Of a stretch of DNA of 13,444 nucleotides, positions 5,728-11,606 are shown piece by piece. The stretch's first letter is position 1. Each line of letters begins with the position of its first letter. The stretch spans positions 1 through 13,444 of the forward strand of contig CALGCG010000029.1 of NCBI GenBank assembly GCA_937884485.1. Reading direction: 5' to 3'. Made by a program: the position numbers and the translations under genes. The notes under the pieces are model-generated. The model searched no databases and had not been told where the DNA came from. It was given only the letters and a program-made list of their open reading frames with translations. This DNA comes from an uncultured Bacteroidales bacterium (GTDB lineage Bacteria > Bacteroidota > Bacteroidia > Bacteroidales > P3).

Positions 5728-6239
5728 GCCTCGGCCTCCACGGTTATGTCATGGCCGCGGTGCTTCCTGAGTTCCTGTGCCAGCTCCATGATCACCTCGC
5801 CGGAGATCCTCACAGTCGTGGACTCAATAGCGGCCAGCCCGTTGAGGTTGCCGGTGTGGGAAGGGAGGACGAGCAGCGCGTCGCCCAGTTCTTCCTCCGG
5901 CAGTTCTGTGGCCTTGTAGACGTCGGCAGCGTCGCGGATCGTGATCCCGTGCTCCTTGGCGTATTCGATCTCGGCCTTCATACCTTCGCTGGGGTTCTCT
6001 ATGCCATACACCCAGATCTCTGCGCACATGTCGAGCAGTGCGATCCCCATTTCCATGCCCGCGGCTCTTTCGTCCGGGTTCAGGTCGTTGAGGAACTGGG
6101 TAAAATAAACGTGCGGCGCGATCGGGATCACGTCAGGGAATAGCTCGACGGCCTCGCGGCAGTAGTTCTGCGCCTTCGCTATGTTCTTTTCGATTTCTCC
6201 CCGGCATGGGGAGCATATATAAACAAGTCTTTTTCTCAT
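5724..6239 (-). CDS. DUF4406 / nucleoside deoxyribosyltransferase-like protein
   Basis: This 171-aa protein begins YICSPCRGEIEKNIAKAQNYC (7-27), continues with IPIAPHVYFTQFLND (39-53) and GIALLDMCAEIWVYG (65-79), and has SEGMKAEIEYAKEHGI (84-99). This is the layout of DUF4406 proteins, which share the Rossmann-like fold of nucleoside 2-deoxyribosyltransferases. Typical members are shorter (about 100 aa); the extra 60 residues (about 110-171) are acidic and of unknown role. The family is frequent in phages and may act on nucleosides or nucleotides, but the activity is unproven. ATG 6239 overlaps the TGA of the MazF-like gene (ATGA), with GAAAGGAG 7 nt upstream. The downstream stop overlaps the resolvase start in the same way. 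Confidence 0.75.
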   Translation of the reverse strand: MRKRLVYICSPCRGEIEKNIAKAQNYCREAVELFPDVIPIAPHVYFTQFLNDLNPDERAAGMEMGIALLDMCAEIWVYGIENPSEGMKAEIEYAKEHGITIRDAADVYKATELPEEELGDALLVLPSHTGNLNGLAAIESTTVRISGEVIMELAQELRKHRGHDITVEAEA

Positions 6240-6757
6240 GCCTTAGCTCCTTTCGTTACGGTTCCGAGCAGCTCGTTGTATAGCTGCCGGTATAGGTCGC
6301 GCTCAGTCTCCAGCTTGATGATCTGAGCGTCGTGTTCTGGCTGCATAATCTGGAGCGGCTGCTGTTTCATTTCCTCCAGCATTTTCTCCAGTTCTTCCTT
6401 GGTCGGTTCCCTCATAACGGGCGCCGCTCCGAAGTCGATCCCCAGCGAGATCGCCAGAGCGTTGTCCACCATTCTGAGCTCGTGCTCTGTGAGTTCACCG
6501 ATCCATGTCCCGATCCGCTTCGTGCTCACGCTGCACACCTGTTCACACAGGATAGTGGAGGGCGAGAGGGCGCTCCGGGTGAATACATGTGTCGGGAGGT
6601 CTGTCTTTGGCTTGGTGGTCATGTAGACGACTTCCACCACGTCGCTGTGCTCGTTGTTGGCGTCGTTTGACACGATCACCGCCGGACGATCGCCGCGCTG
6701 TTCGCTGCCTTCCTCCCGGTATGTGCTTTTTATAAAATAGATTTCTCCACGTTTCAC
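6236..6757 (-). CDS. MazF/PemK-like endoribonuclease toxin with coiled-coil extension
   Basis: Residues 1-110 closely follow the MazF fold: KRGEIYF at the start, GSEQRGDRPAVIVSND (17-32), MTTK (46-49), LPTHVF and LCEQV. The known catalytic Arg and Thr correspond to R24 and T47/T48, so the fold looks active. MazF enzymes cut RNA at short sequences. Residues about 115-168 are an extension, charged and probably coiled coil (TKEELEKMLEEMKQQ and later KLETERDLYRQLYNELL), absent from standard 110-120-aa MazF. No antitoxin-like gene lies beside it; neighbours are a methyltransferase and DUF4406. The start is GTG 6757, overlapping the upstream TGA as GTGA, after AAAGGAG by 7 nt. It may be a host-takeover RNase or a self-restrained toxin. 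Confidence 0.85.
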   Translation of the reverse strand: MKRGEIYFIKSTYREEGSEQRGDRPAVIVSNDANNEHSDVVEVVYMTTKPKTDLPTHVFTRSALSPSTILCEQVCSVSTKRIGTWIGELTEHELRMVDNALAISLGIDFGAAPVMREPTKEELEKMLEEMKQQPLQIMQPEHDAQIIKLETERDLYRQLYNELLGTVTKGAKA

Positions 6758-7770
6758 GGTTTTGCTCCTTTCCGAGCAGCTTCGCAGATCCGCTGCTCGC
6801 TCATTTTGCTATATTCCGGGTTAATTTCTATCCCGATAAAGTCTCGGCCTTCCTGAATTGCCACGGCGCCAGAGGTTCCACTTCCTGCGAAGGGATCCAG
6901 AACAGTGTCGCCGGGCCTGCTGCCTGCCAGAATACACGGCCGCACCAGTTCCTCTGGGAACGTGGCGAAGTGCGCGCCTTTATATGGCCGAGTGGCCACT
7001 GTCCACACGCTGCGCCGGTTTCGCTTGCCCGACTCGTTCGGGACGAGTCCATGGCTCTGTCGTTCCACGTTGGCGCTATTTTCTGCGGCTTGGTCGTGCG
7101 TATAGGCGCCGCCGCCTCTGAATGTCCGGGAGTTTCCTCTGCGCCTGGCGTTTGGTTTGGTGTTCCCACGGCTACCAGCTGGCGCAGCGTTATAAAAACC
7201 GACTGCGGGCTCTTTTACGGCCTCCGCGTCGTAGTAGTAGTGCTGCGATTTGCTTAGCAGAAAAATGTACTCATGCGCCCGTGTTGGTCTGTCTTTTGCA
7301 CTTTCTGGCATTGCGTTGGGTTTCTCCCAGATAATGTCCGCGCGCAGGTACCAGCCGTCGGCTCGGAGCGCGAAGGCCAGCAGCCACGGGATCCCGAACA
7401 GATCCTTGCGCTTGATAGCGCCAGCTGTTGCGGGCGCTCTTTTCAGTTTTCCGGCTTTCTGCCCGTAGCTTTCTATGCTCTGGCTTTTCTGGCTGTATAT
7501 CCCGTCGCGCGTCCTGCCTTTGCCGCTTCCGGCGTAGCAGTCGCCTATATTGAGCCAGAGGGTGCCGTCGTTGCTCAGGACTCTGCGCACTTCTCGGAAA
7601 ACTTCGACGAGTCGCTGCGTGTATTCTTCCGGCGTTTCTTCTTGCCCGATCTGGCCGTCTGCGCCGTAGTCTCTCAGGCCATAGTAGGGCGGCGAGGTCA
7701 CACACATGCTGCAGCAGCCGTCTGGCAGTTGTCGAAGCGCTTCCAGAGCGTCACCTGTTATAATCTGCAT
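6754..7770 (-). CDS. Site-specific DNA methyltransferase (N4-cytosine/N6-adenine, beta class)
   Basis: The 338-aa protein starts MQIITGDALEALRQLPDG and has catalytic motif IV TSPPYYGLRDYG (25-36), typical of N4-cytosine or N6-adenine DNA methyltransferases. WLNIGDCYAGSG follows, then HYYYDAEAVKEPA and, near the C-terminus, the AdoMet-binding DPFAGSGTSG (292-301) and FIGIEINPEY (311-320). The order IV before I marks the beta class. No restriction endonuclease gene accompanies it, so it is an orphan enzyme likely to protect phage DNA. ATG 7770 directly abuts the TAA of the helicase-loader gene, with GGGGAGG 11 nt upstream. Its stop overlaps the MazF-like start. The recognition site cannot be predicted from what is visible. 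Confidence 0.92.
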   Translation of the reverse strand: MQIITGDALEALRQLPDGCCSMCVTSPPYYGLRDYGADGQIGQEETPEEYTQRLVEVFREVRRVLSNDGTLWLNIGDCYAGSGKGRTRDGIYSQKSQSIESYGQKAGKLKRAPATAGAIKRKDLFGIPWLLAFALRADGWYLRADIIWEKPNAMPESAKDRPTRAHEYIFLLSKSQHYYYDAEAVKEPAVGFYNAAPAGSRGNTKPNARRRGNSRTFRGGGAYTHDQAAENSANVERQSHGLVPNESGKRNRRSVWTVATRPYKGAHFATFPEELVRPCILAGSRPGDTVLDPFAGSGTSGAVAIQEGRDFIGIEINPEYSKMSEQRICEAARKGAKP

Positions 7771-8448
7771 TTACTCGTCCACCTCCCCGCCAGTGAGTTG
7801 AGGCCGCACCGCTGCCTCCAGTGCTCTGAATTGTCTCGTGTGTATGTCGTTGTAATATGCTTCTTTTTCGCGGCGGTCGTTTTCGAGGCTTGCCAGCAGG
7901 TACCGGCCTTGGTCTGGCAGGGCTCCGGCTGCCGCGTCGATCTTCGCGGTTATGTCCTCCGGCGTCATGGCTCTGACTTTCTCGCGTTGGTACATGGGTT
8001 CATACTGCTGCATAAAGGCCACGCGATCCATGCCGGGCTTGCCGCCCACGCAGTAGCTCCGGTGCATTTCCCAGAGGTTGCCCCAGCCGATAGACTCAAC
8101 GGCGCGGGCCACCAGAGGCGGGAGCTGCTGGTGCAGGTCGCCGTGGTTGTATTGTCCCTGAGAGTAGAGCAGGTCGCTGACTGCGAGCCATGCCTTGTCT
8201 GGAGGAATGAGATCGGGAGCTTTCAACTCCAGCATGAGTTCCCGGATCTCGGCCACGCTTGGCGGCCACTTGTTTGTTGCTATGTGCTTCTGTACGGCAA
8301 GCCCTACGAGCCCGCCGTCGTCGTTCGCAAACATCATAGCCCAGAGGCTCACCGTGGCCTTGACGGCCTCAGCGTCTCTGAATTTGTCATAGTTCGGGTA
8401 GGCGGTGACTACGATCGCCACCAGCCGAGCCGCGTCTGCTTTAGTCAA
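7771..8448 (-). CDS. Replicative helicase loader/inhibitor (G39P-like)
   Basis: This 225-aa protein resembles phage helicase loaders of the SPP1 G39P type in its first 75 residues: VTAYPNYDKF, then ETVSLWAMMF-like helices and the KWPPSVAEIRELM turn (about 60-72) that marks the family. Such proteins bind the host DnaB/DnaC helicase and deliver it to the phage origin through the initiator. The remaining 150 residues, including WGNLWEMHRSY, extend the family domain and are unassigned. The start is TTG 8448 with AAGGAGG 8 nt upstream (8457-8463), and it overlaps the initiator gene by 8 bp. Its position directly after the replication initiator supports the assignment. The start codon is unusual and may limit expression. 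Confidence 0.78.
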   Translation of the reverse strand: MTKADAARLVAIVVTAYPNYDKFRDAEAVKATVSLWAMMFANDDGGLVGLAVQKHIATNKWPPSVAEIRELMLELKAPDLIPPDKAWLAVSDLLYSQGQYNHGDLHQQLPPLVARAVESIGWGNLWEMHRSYCVGGKPGMDRVAFMQQYEPMYQREKVRAMTPEDITAKIDAAAGALPDQGRYLLASLENDRREKEAYYNDIHTRQFRALEAAVRPQLTGGEVDE

Positions 8449-9313
8449 AATAGCCGCCTCCTTCCTCGTCTGCGATTATCCCCGCGAGCACGCCCATGGT
8501 GTCAGGTTTTCCACTGTTTCCACGCGGCTGCTGTTGAAAAGCTCCCGCAGCTGGCAGCTCGTCGTCCCACCGGCCCTGATTGATCCATGTGGACGGGTTG
8601 GGAATGAAGCGGCCGCCTTCGCGGTTCCATTGTTCTGAGTTCTTAGCAATAGCCACCGCCTGCATGATACGCTCGAACAGGTCGGCGTCAGGTTTGAGGC
8701 GTTTCCATGAGGTGAGCGCTGCCTTCTTGCCGACTTTCTTCGGGTACTCAGCCCAGAACTCTGCAAAGCGTCGCTCCTGAGCGTCTGGCTTTGTTTCCGT
8801 CTGGGGGTTATGGGGTGGATCCCCCTTAGTTGGTGTACTCTGCTTTGGTATAGTCTGGTCTGGTATAGTCTGGTCTACTCTGCCTGCGGTCTTTTGCTGG
8901 TCGTCCGGCGGTTGTCCGGCGGTCGTCCGGCGGTCGTCCGAAGGAGAAGCAGCACCGGCAGCAGCACGTCGGCGTCTGGAGCGGTTCTTTTCAGCCTCTC
9001 GCTGGTCGATCAGCTTCCCGGCGTACTCGTACCAGTCGTGGATCTCCAGATTTCCGGGCGCTTCCTCGTCCAGAAGGCCCGCGTGGGCCATGGCAGCCAC
9101 AAAAACGTCGGGCTCGCCGCTCCATTGTGCAGCTCTCGCGATCATGCGGTTGCTTATCCCTTCGAGGGATCCGCTCGGCGCATTGTCGAGAGCCCAGAGC
9201 CAGAACGAGATCAGCAGACCGAGCATGTGAGCCGGTTCGATCTCCAGCTCGTCAGCAGCAGCCAGCAGCTTGCGGTGGTCTTTCAGTTGTTGGTGCACTT
9301 GGATCCATGCCAC
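8441..9313 (-). CDS. Phage replication initiator-like protein with internal repeat array
   Basis: The start is GTG 9313 (290 aa): AAAGGAGG (9322-9329) is 8 nt upstream and overlaps the other candidate, GTG 9322. The N-terminus AWIQVHQQLKDHRKLL is the signature opening of Gram-positive phage replication proteins. Residues 1-100 look like a winged-helix domain. A basic patch RSRRRR (111-116) and a low-complexity linker (117-180) follow, with DQTIP twice. A conserved C-terminal domain (183-253) contains FWAEYPKKVGKKAALTSW and FIPNPSTWINQGRW. It probably binds the phage origin and recruits the loader encoded next. The linker DNA holds 11-bp iteron-like repeats (8888-8944), as in phages whose origin lies inside the initiator gene. 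The gene overlaps the loader by 8 bp. The role as initiator is inferred from family and context. Confidence 0.82.
   Translation of the reverse strand: MAWIQVHQQLKDHRKLLAAADELEIEPAHMLGLLISFWLWALDNAPSGSLEGISNRMIARAAQWSGEPDVFVAAMAHAGLLDEEAPGNLEIHDWYEYAGKLIDQREAEKNRSRRRRAAAGAASPSDDRRTTAGQPPDDQQKTAGRVDQTIPDQTIPKQSTPTKGDPPHNPQTETKPDAQERRFAEFWAEYPKKVGKKAALTSWKRLKPDADLFERIMQAVAIAKNSEQWNREGGRFIPNPSTWINQGRWDDELPAAGAFQQQPRGNSGKPDTMGVLAGIIADEEGGGYFD
8457..8463 (-). promoter_or_regulatory. Ribosome binding site supporting TTG 8448
   Basis: AAGGAGG on the minus strand sits 8 nt before TTG 8448; no ATG or GTG lies in frame nearby, so the rare start is accepted for the helicase-loader gene. Confidence 0.65.
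8846..8875. repeat. Two tandem 15-bp repeats in the initiator linker
   Basis: TGGTATAGTCTGGTC is repeated exactly in tandem (8846-8860, 8861-8875), flanked by TACTCTGC at 8836-8843 and 8876-8883. It encodes DQTIP twice. It is more A+T-rich than its surroundings and adjoins the 11-bp array, so it could be a melting region of an origin as well as a protein linker. Confidence 0.7.
8888..8944. repeat. 11-bp iteron-like array inside the initiator gene
   Basis: GGT recurs at 8888, 8899, 8910, 8921 and 8932, exactly every 11 bp. The core TYGTCCGGCGG is perfect at 8901-8911, 8912-8922 and 8923-8933 and degenerate at 8934-8944. A period of 11 is not a multiple of 3, so each copy is read in a different codon phase. 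Conservation is therefore at the DNA level, which suits protein-binding iterons. Confidence 0.75.
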
Positions 9314-9321
9314 TGCGCGCA

Positions 9322-9329
9322 CCTCCTTT
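9322..9329 (-). promoter_or_regulatory. Ribosome binding site fixing GTG 9313 as start
   Basis: AAAGGAGG on the minus strand, 8 nt before GTG 9313. It overlaps the alternative GTG at 9322, which rules that out as the main start. Confidence 0.75.
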
Positions 9330-9332
9330 CGT

Positions 9333-9406
9333 GGTCGTTTTTCGGTCGCGGCTCGGTTTGTCCGCGGTCTGTCCGGCGGTCGTCCGGCGGTCGCTCTCCG
9401 GTCGCA
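9333..9406. repeat. 11-bp iteron-like array filling the SSB-initiator gap
   Basis: GGT recurs at 9333, 9344, 9355, 9366, 9378, 9389 and 9400: spacings 11, 11, 11, 12, 11, 11. The best units read GGTCGTCCGGC. The stretch 9370-9393 is identical to 8913-8936 inside the initiator gene (24 bp). It occupies nearly all of the only sizeable gap inside the operon and lies just upstream of the initiator ribosome site. It is a candidate origin or autoregulatory site bound by the initiator. Confidence 0.75.
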
Positions 9407-9802
9407 TTAGTTGAACGGCAGATCGCCGTCGTCGGGCACTTCCATGAAGCCGCCGCTCTGGTTGTTGTTGGCATTTCCTCCACCTCCGTTGTTGCTGTCG
9501 GCGAAGTAGATCCGGGAGGCGGTGACTTCGACGACTTTGTGGTTCTTGCCGTCGCTGCCGGTATATTTTCGTGTGCCGAGGCGTCCCTCGACTACGATCT
9601 GGCGCCCTTTGCTGAGGAAGCGGCTCGCAAACTCGGCCTGCTCGCGCCAGCACACGATCGGGATATAATCAGGCGGCGCCTCCTTGTCCTTACTCGGTAC
9701 CGGGACGGCGAGGTCGAAGCTCGCCACCGGTGTGCCGCCCTGTGTGTATCTGAGTTCTACCTCCTGAGCCAGTCGGCCCAGAAGTCCTACATGGTTAAAC
9801 AT
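9407..9802 (-). CDS. ssb: Single-stranded DNA-binding protein
   Basis: This 131-aa protein has the OB-fold of bacterial and phage SSB: MFNHVGLLGRLAQEVELRYTQ at the start, TPVASFDLAV (24-33), a YIPIVCWREQAEFASRFLSKG core and IVVEGRLGTRKYT. A Gly/Asn-rich linker follows, and an acidic tip VPDDGDLPFN. The tip corresponds to the partner-binding DDDIPF but carries an extra terminal Asn. The start ATG 9802 was chosen over an upstream codon because AAGGAGG (9811-9817) is 8 nt before it and the family begins there. It overlaps the ERF-type gene by 8 bp. SSB, annealing protein and Gam-like protein form a recombination module. Confidence 0.95.
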   Translation of the reverse strand: MFNHVGLLGRLAQEVELRYTQGGTPVASFDLAVPVPSKDKEAPPDYIPIVCWREQAEFASRFLSKGRQIVVEGRLGTRKYTGSDGKNHKVVEVTASRIYFADSNNGGGGNANNNQSGGFMEVPDDGDLPFN

Positions 9803-10643
9803 TTGCAGTTCCTCCTTGTGCTTGTCTTGCCTGAGCGTCCAGAGAGTTGCAGATCTCGTCATACTGGGCGCGCGTCAGGTAGTGCGGATCCTGCTGCCCG
9901 TATTTCTGGGCGATCCGCTCGTTGATCTGATCCTGAGTGACTCCGGCGTCCTCGCCTTTGCGGTACATGCGGGAGAGTTGGGCCTCGCTTAGCGGCTTCT
10001 GAGCGCCTGTGTGCCCGTTCTGGCCGCTTTGAGGCGCGGGCTGGGTGTTTCTACCCCCGGACGCATTTCGAGGCGCTGTGCCCTGATTTTGAGCCGGTGG
10101 CGGTGCGTCGCTGCCGTGGTCGCTCATGTCGGGATCGTCGTCGCCCTGATCAATGCCGAATTTCTCGAACAGGTAGTATTTGAGGCAGTACGTCCACGCG
10201 GAGCCCTTCGCCTTGTCCGGGCCGCCGTCGTTGGTTCCGATAGCGTGCAGCGTCACCTCCAGAGTGTCCTCTGGGTTGTCTGCGTTCGTCCAGCGGATCG
10301 TCAGGTCTGCCTCATACACCCACACGATCCTGCTGCCGTTCTTGGTGTTCTGCTGGTAGCTGTGATAGTAAACGTCGTCGCCGTTGGCGTCGTGTCTGGT
10401 GGCTTTTTCTCCCACTATGTCGAAGTTGACGCCGAACTGGTTCATGGCCGGGGTGAGAAGCTCGTACACGTCGAAGATCTTCGCGAACTTATACTTCACG
10501 CCGTCGCTGTGGGCCTTTTGAGTGATCGCTGGTACCGCTTCGCGCAGCTTGATGAACTTTTGCTGGAGTGTGAGAGGCGGGCCCGGCGTTTCGGCCGTCT
10601 TAGGCGCGGCCGCTGCCTTGCTCGTTGTGTTTCCTGCTGCCAT
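9795..10643 (-). CDS. ERF-family single-strand annealing protein
   Basis: The 282-aa protein carries an ERF-superfamily core at about 27-170: LQQKFIKLREAVPAI, YKFAKIFDVYELLTPAMNQFG, and the conserved GPDKAKGSAWTYCLKYYLFEK, closed by GIDQGDDDPD. ERF proteins anneal complementary single strands in phage recombination, usually with SSB and a Gam-like or exonuclease partner, as here. A Gln/Pro/Gly-rich linker (about 175-215) precedes a second small domain (about 218-268, LSEAQLSRMYRKGEDAGVT ... YLTRAQYDEI) often attached to phage annealing proteins. ATG 10643 follows AAGGAGG with a 6-nt spacer and is 12 bp after the upstream stop. The family is clear; the name Erf-like rather than a symbol is used because subtypes differ. 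Confidence 0.9.
   Translation of the reverse strand: MAAGNTTSKAAAAPKTAETPGPPLTLQQKFIKLREAVPAITQKAHSDGVKYKFAKIFDVYELLTPAMNQFGVNFDIVGEKATRHDANGDDVYYHSYQQNTKNGSRIVWVYEADLTIRWTNADNPEDTLEVTLHAIGTNDGGPDKAKGSAWTYCLKYYLFEKFGIDQGDDDPDMSDHGSDAPPPAQNQGTAPRNASGGRNTQPAPQSGQNGHTGAQKPLSEAQLSRMYRKGEDAGVTQDQINERIAQKYGQQDPHYLTRAQYDEICNSLDAQARQAQGGTANV
9811..9817 (-). promoter_or_regulatory. Ribosome binding site fixing ATG 9802 as start of SSB
   Basis: AAGGAGG on the minus strand, 8 nt before ATG 9802, inside the end of the annealing-protein gene. It excludes the longer 151-aa version of SSB. Confidence 0.8.
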
Positions 10644-10654
10644 GGTTTACCTCC

Positions 10655-11380
10655 TTACACTTCCACGGTGAAGGTGTCGGGCTTCTCTACGAGCTCGACG
10701 CCCTCCACGATCTCGCCGGTGGTACTGTCTACGATCTGGCCGCCCATGATTTCGAGGCGCTTCTTGAACTCGCCCCACTTCGGTTTCTCGGTGGTCTGGA
10801 TCATGTCGTCGTTGCCGGAGGCTTTGAGGAACTCCAGCAGCTTCTCGTCGTTCTGCTTCATGGTCACGCCGCCGATTTTCTTCGCCAGAGTGCCGGACAG
10901 AAGGCGGTAGCTGTGTTTCGTCTTGGTTTTCTTGTGCGGTACCGTCTCGAAGTATTCCGCGAGTTTGGCGGTGAGAAAACGGGTGCCATTTTCGCAGCGC
11001 TTCTCGGCTGCGGCCACTTTTTCCTCAATGCGGGCGATCTGTTCCTCGGCCAGTGCCTTGATCCTCGCCAGCTCGGCGCGTTCCTCCGCGATTTTGCACA
11101 CGGCCCAGTCTGCGCAGCTGTCGTCGGCGATCCTCCACTCACGAGGGCCTTCTGGCTGCTCCTGATATGCGAACGCGGCCATGTCCATGCCTTCCAGCTC
11201 GTCCAGAGTGGCGGCCGGGAGTTCCTGCGGTTCTTCCTGCTGTGTAGCTTCTGTGGTAGCAGCTACGCCCTCCGGCATTTCCTCGGCGCCGGTACCGGCA
11301 GCAGCGGCAGCGGTGGCCGTCTGCTCGTTTTCCTGAATTTCTGCGGCGATCTCTTTCGCCTGTTTGATTGCTTTACCCAT
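10655..11380 (-). CDS. Host-nuclease inhibitor Gam-like protein
   Basis: This 241-aa protein has an Ala/Glu/Gln-rich, probably disordered N-terminus (1-80). A long coiled coil follows (about 94-145, AEERAELARIKALAEEQIARIEEK), then FETVPHKKTKTKHSYRL and a C-terminal KPKWGEFKKRLE with the ending GEIVEGVELVEKP. This matches the clostridial phage 'host-nuclease inhibitor Gam' family (related to Mu Gam and to siphovirus Gp157). Mu Gam binds double-stranded DNA ends and shields them from exonucleases. Being next to ERF and SSB genes fits a recombination and end-protection role. ATG 11380 overlaps the coiled-coil peptide gene by 8 bp, after AAAGGAG. Gp157 is the main alternative. Confidence 0.75.
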   Translation of the reverse strand: MGKAIKQAKEIAAEIQENEQTATAAAAAGTGAEEMPEGVAATTEATQQEEPQELPAATLDELEGMDMAAFAYQEQPEGPREWRIADDSCADWAVCKIAEERAELARIKALAEEQIARIEEKVAAAEKRCENGTRFLTAKLAEYFETVPHKKTKTKHSYRLLSGTLAKKIGGVTMKQNDEKLLEFLKASGNDDMIQTTEKPKWGEFKKRLEIMGGQIVDSTTGEIVEGVELVEKPDTFTVEV

Positions 11381-11606
11381 TGTTGGTTGCTCCTTTCATA
11401 TCTTTGACGCCGAGCTGTGCCTCCAGCTCCGCGATCCGGTCGTTTGCCGCTTTGAGCTGCGCGTCCTTGGTCTGCCAGTGCTGGTACCAGTCGTCGGAAC
11501 TCTTGCGGGCTTCGTCGAGCTGTCGCTCGGTTTCTGATAGTCGAATAATGAGGTCAGACAGAAGGTTGGTCAAAAGTCTGACCGGGTGGTTCTTGTTCTC
11601 GTCCAT
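11373..11606 (-). CDS. Small coiled-coil protein of unknown function
   Basis: The 77-aa protein is helical throughout, with heptad-like runs such as LIIRLSETERQLDEARK and AANDRIAELEAQLG, and ends in a short polar tail. I do not recognise the family. ATG 11606 overlaps the stop of the hydrolase gene by one base (TAATG), after AAGGAGG with a 10-nt spacer. The last 8 bp overlap the start of the Gam-like gene, so the three are translationally coupled. A scaffold or adaptor role is possible but not shown. Confidence 0.75.
   Translation of the reverse strand: MDENKNHPVRLLTNLLSDLIIRLSETERQLDEARKSSDDWYQHWQTKDAQLKAANDRIAELEAQLGVKDMKGATNNG

Noticed and set aside
7273..8583. Long plus-strand frame (436 codons)
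   Set aside because: Antisense shadow of the TSPPY methyltransferase and helicase-loader genes; high G+C and codon bias create long open frames on the opposite strand.
8888..9406. The two repeat arrays as a CRISPR
   Set aside because: Units are only 11 bp and directly adjacent with no unique spacers.
9252..9653. Minus-strand frame spanning the SSB end and the iteron gap
   Set aside because: Arg-rich out-of-frame reading of SSB without a ribosome site; the SSB frame is unmistakable.
8810..9925. Long plus-strand frame (371 codons)
   Set aside because: Antisense to the initiator, SSB and annealing-protein genes, which have clear families and ribosome sites.
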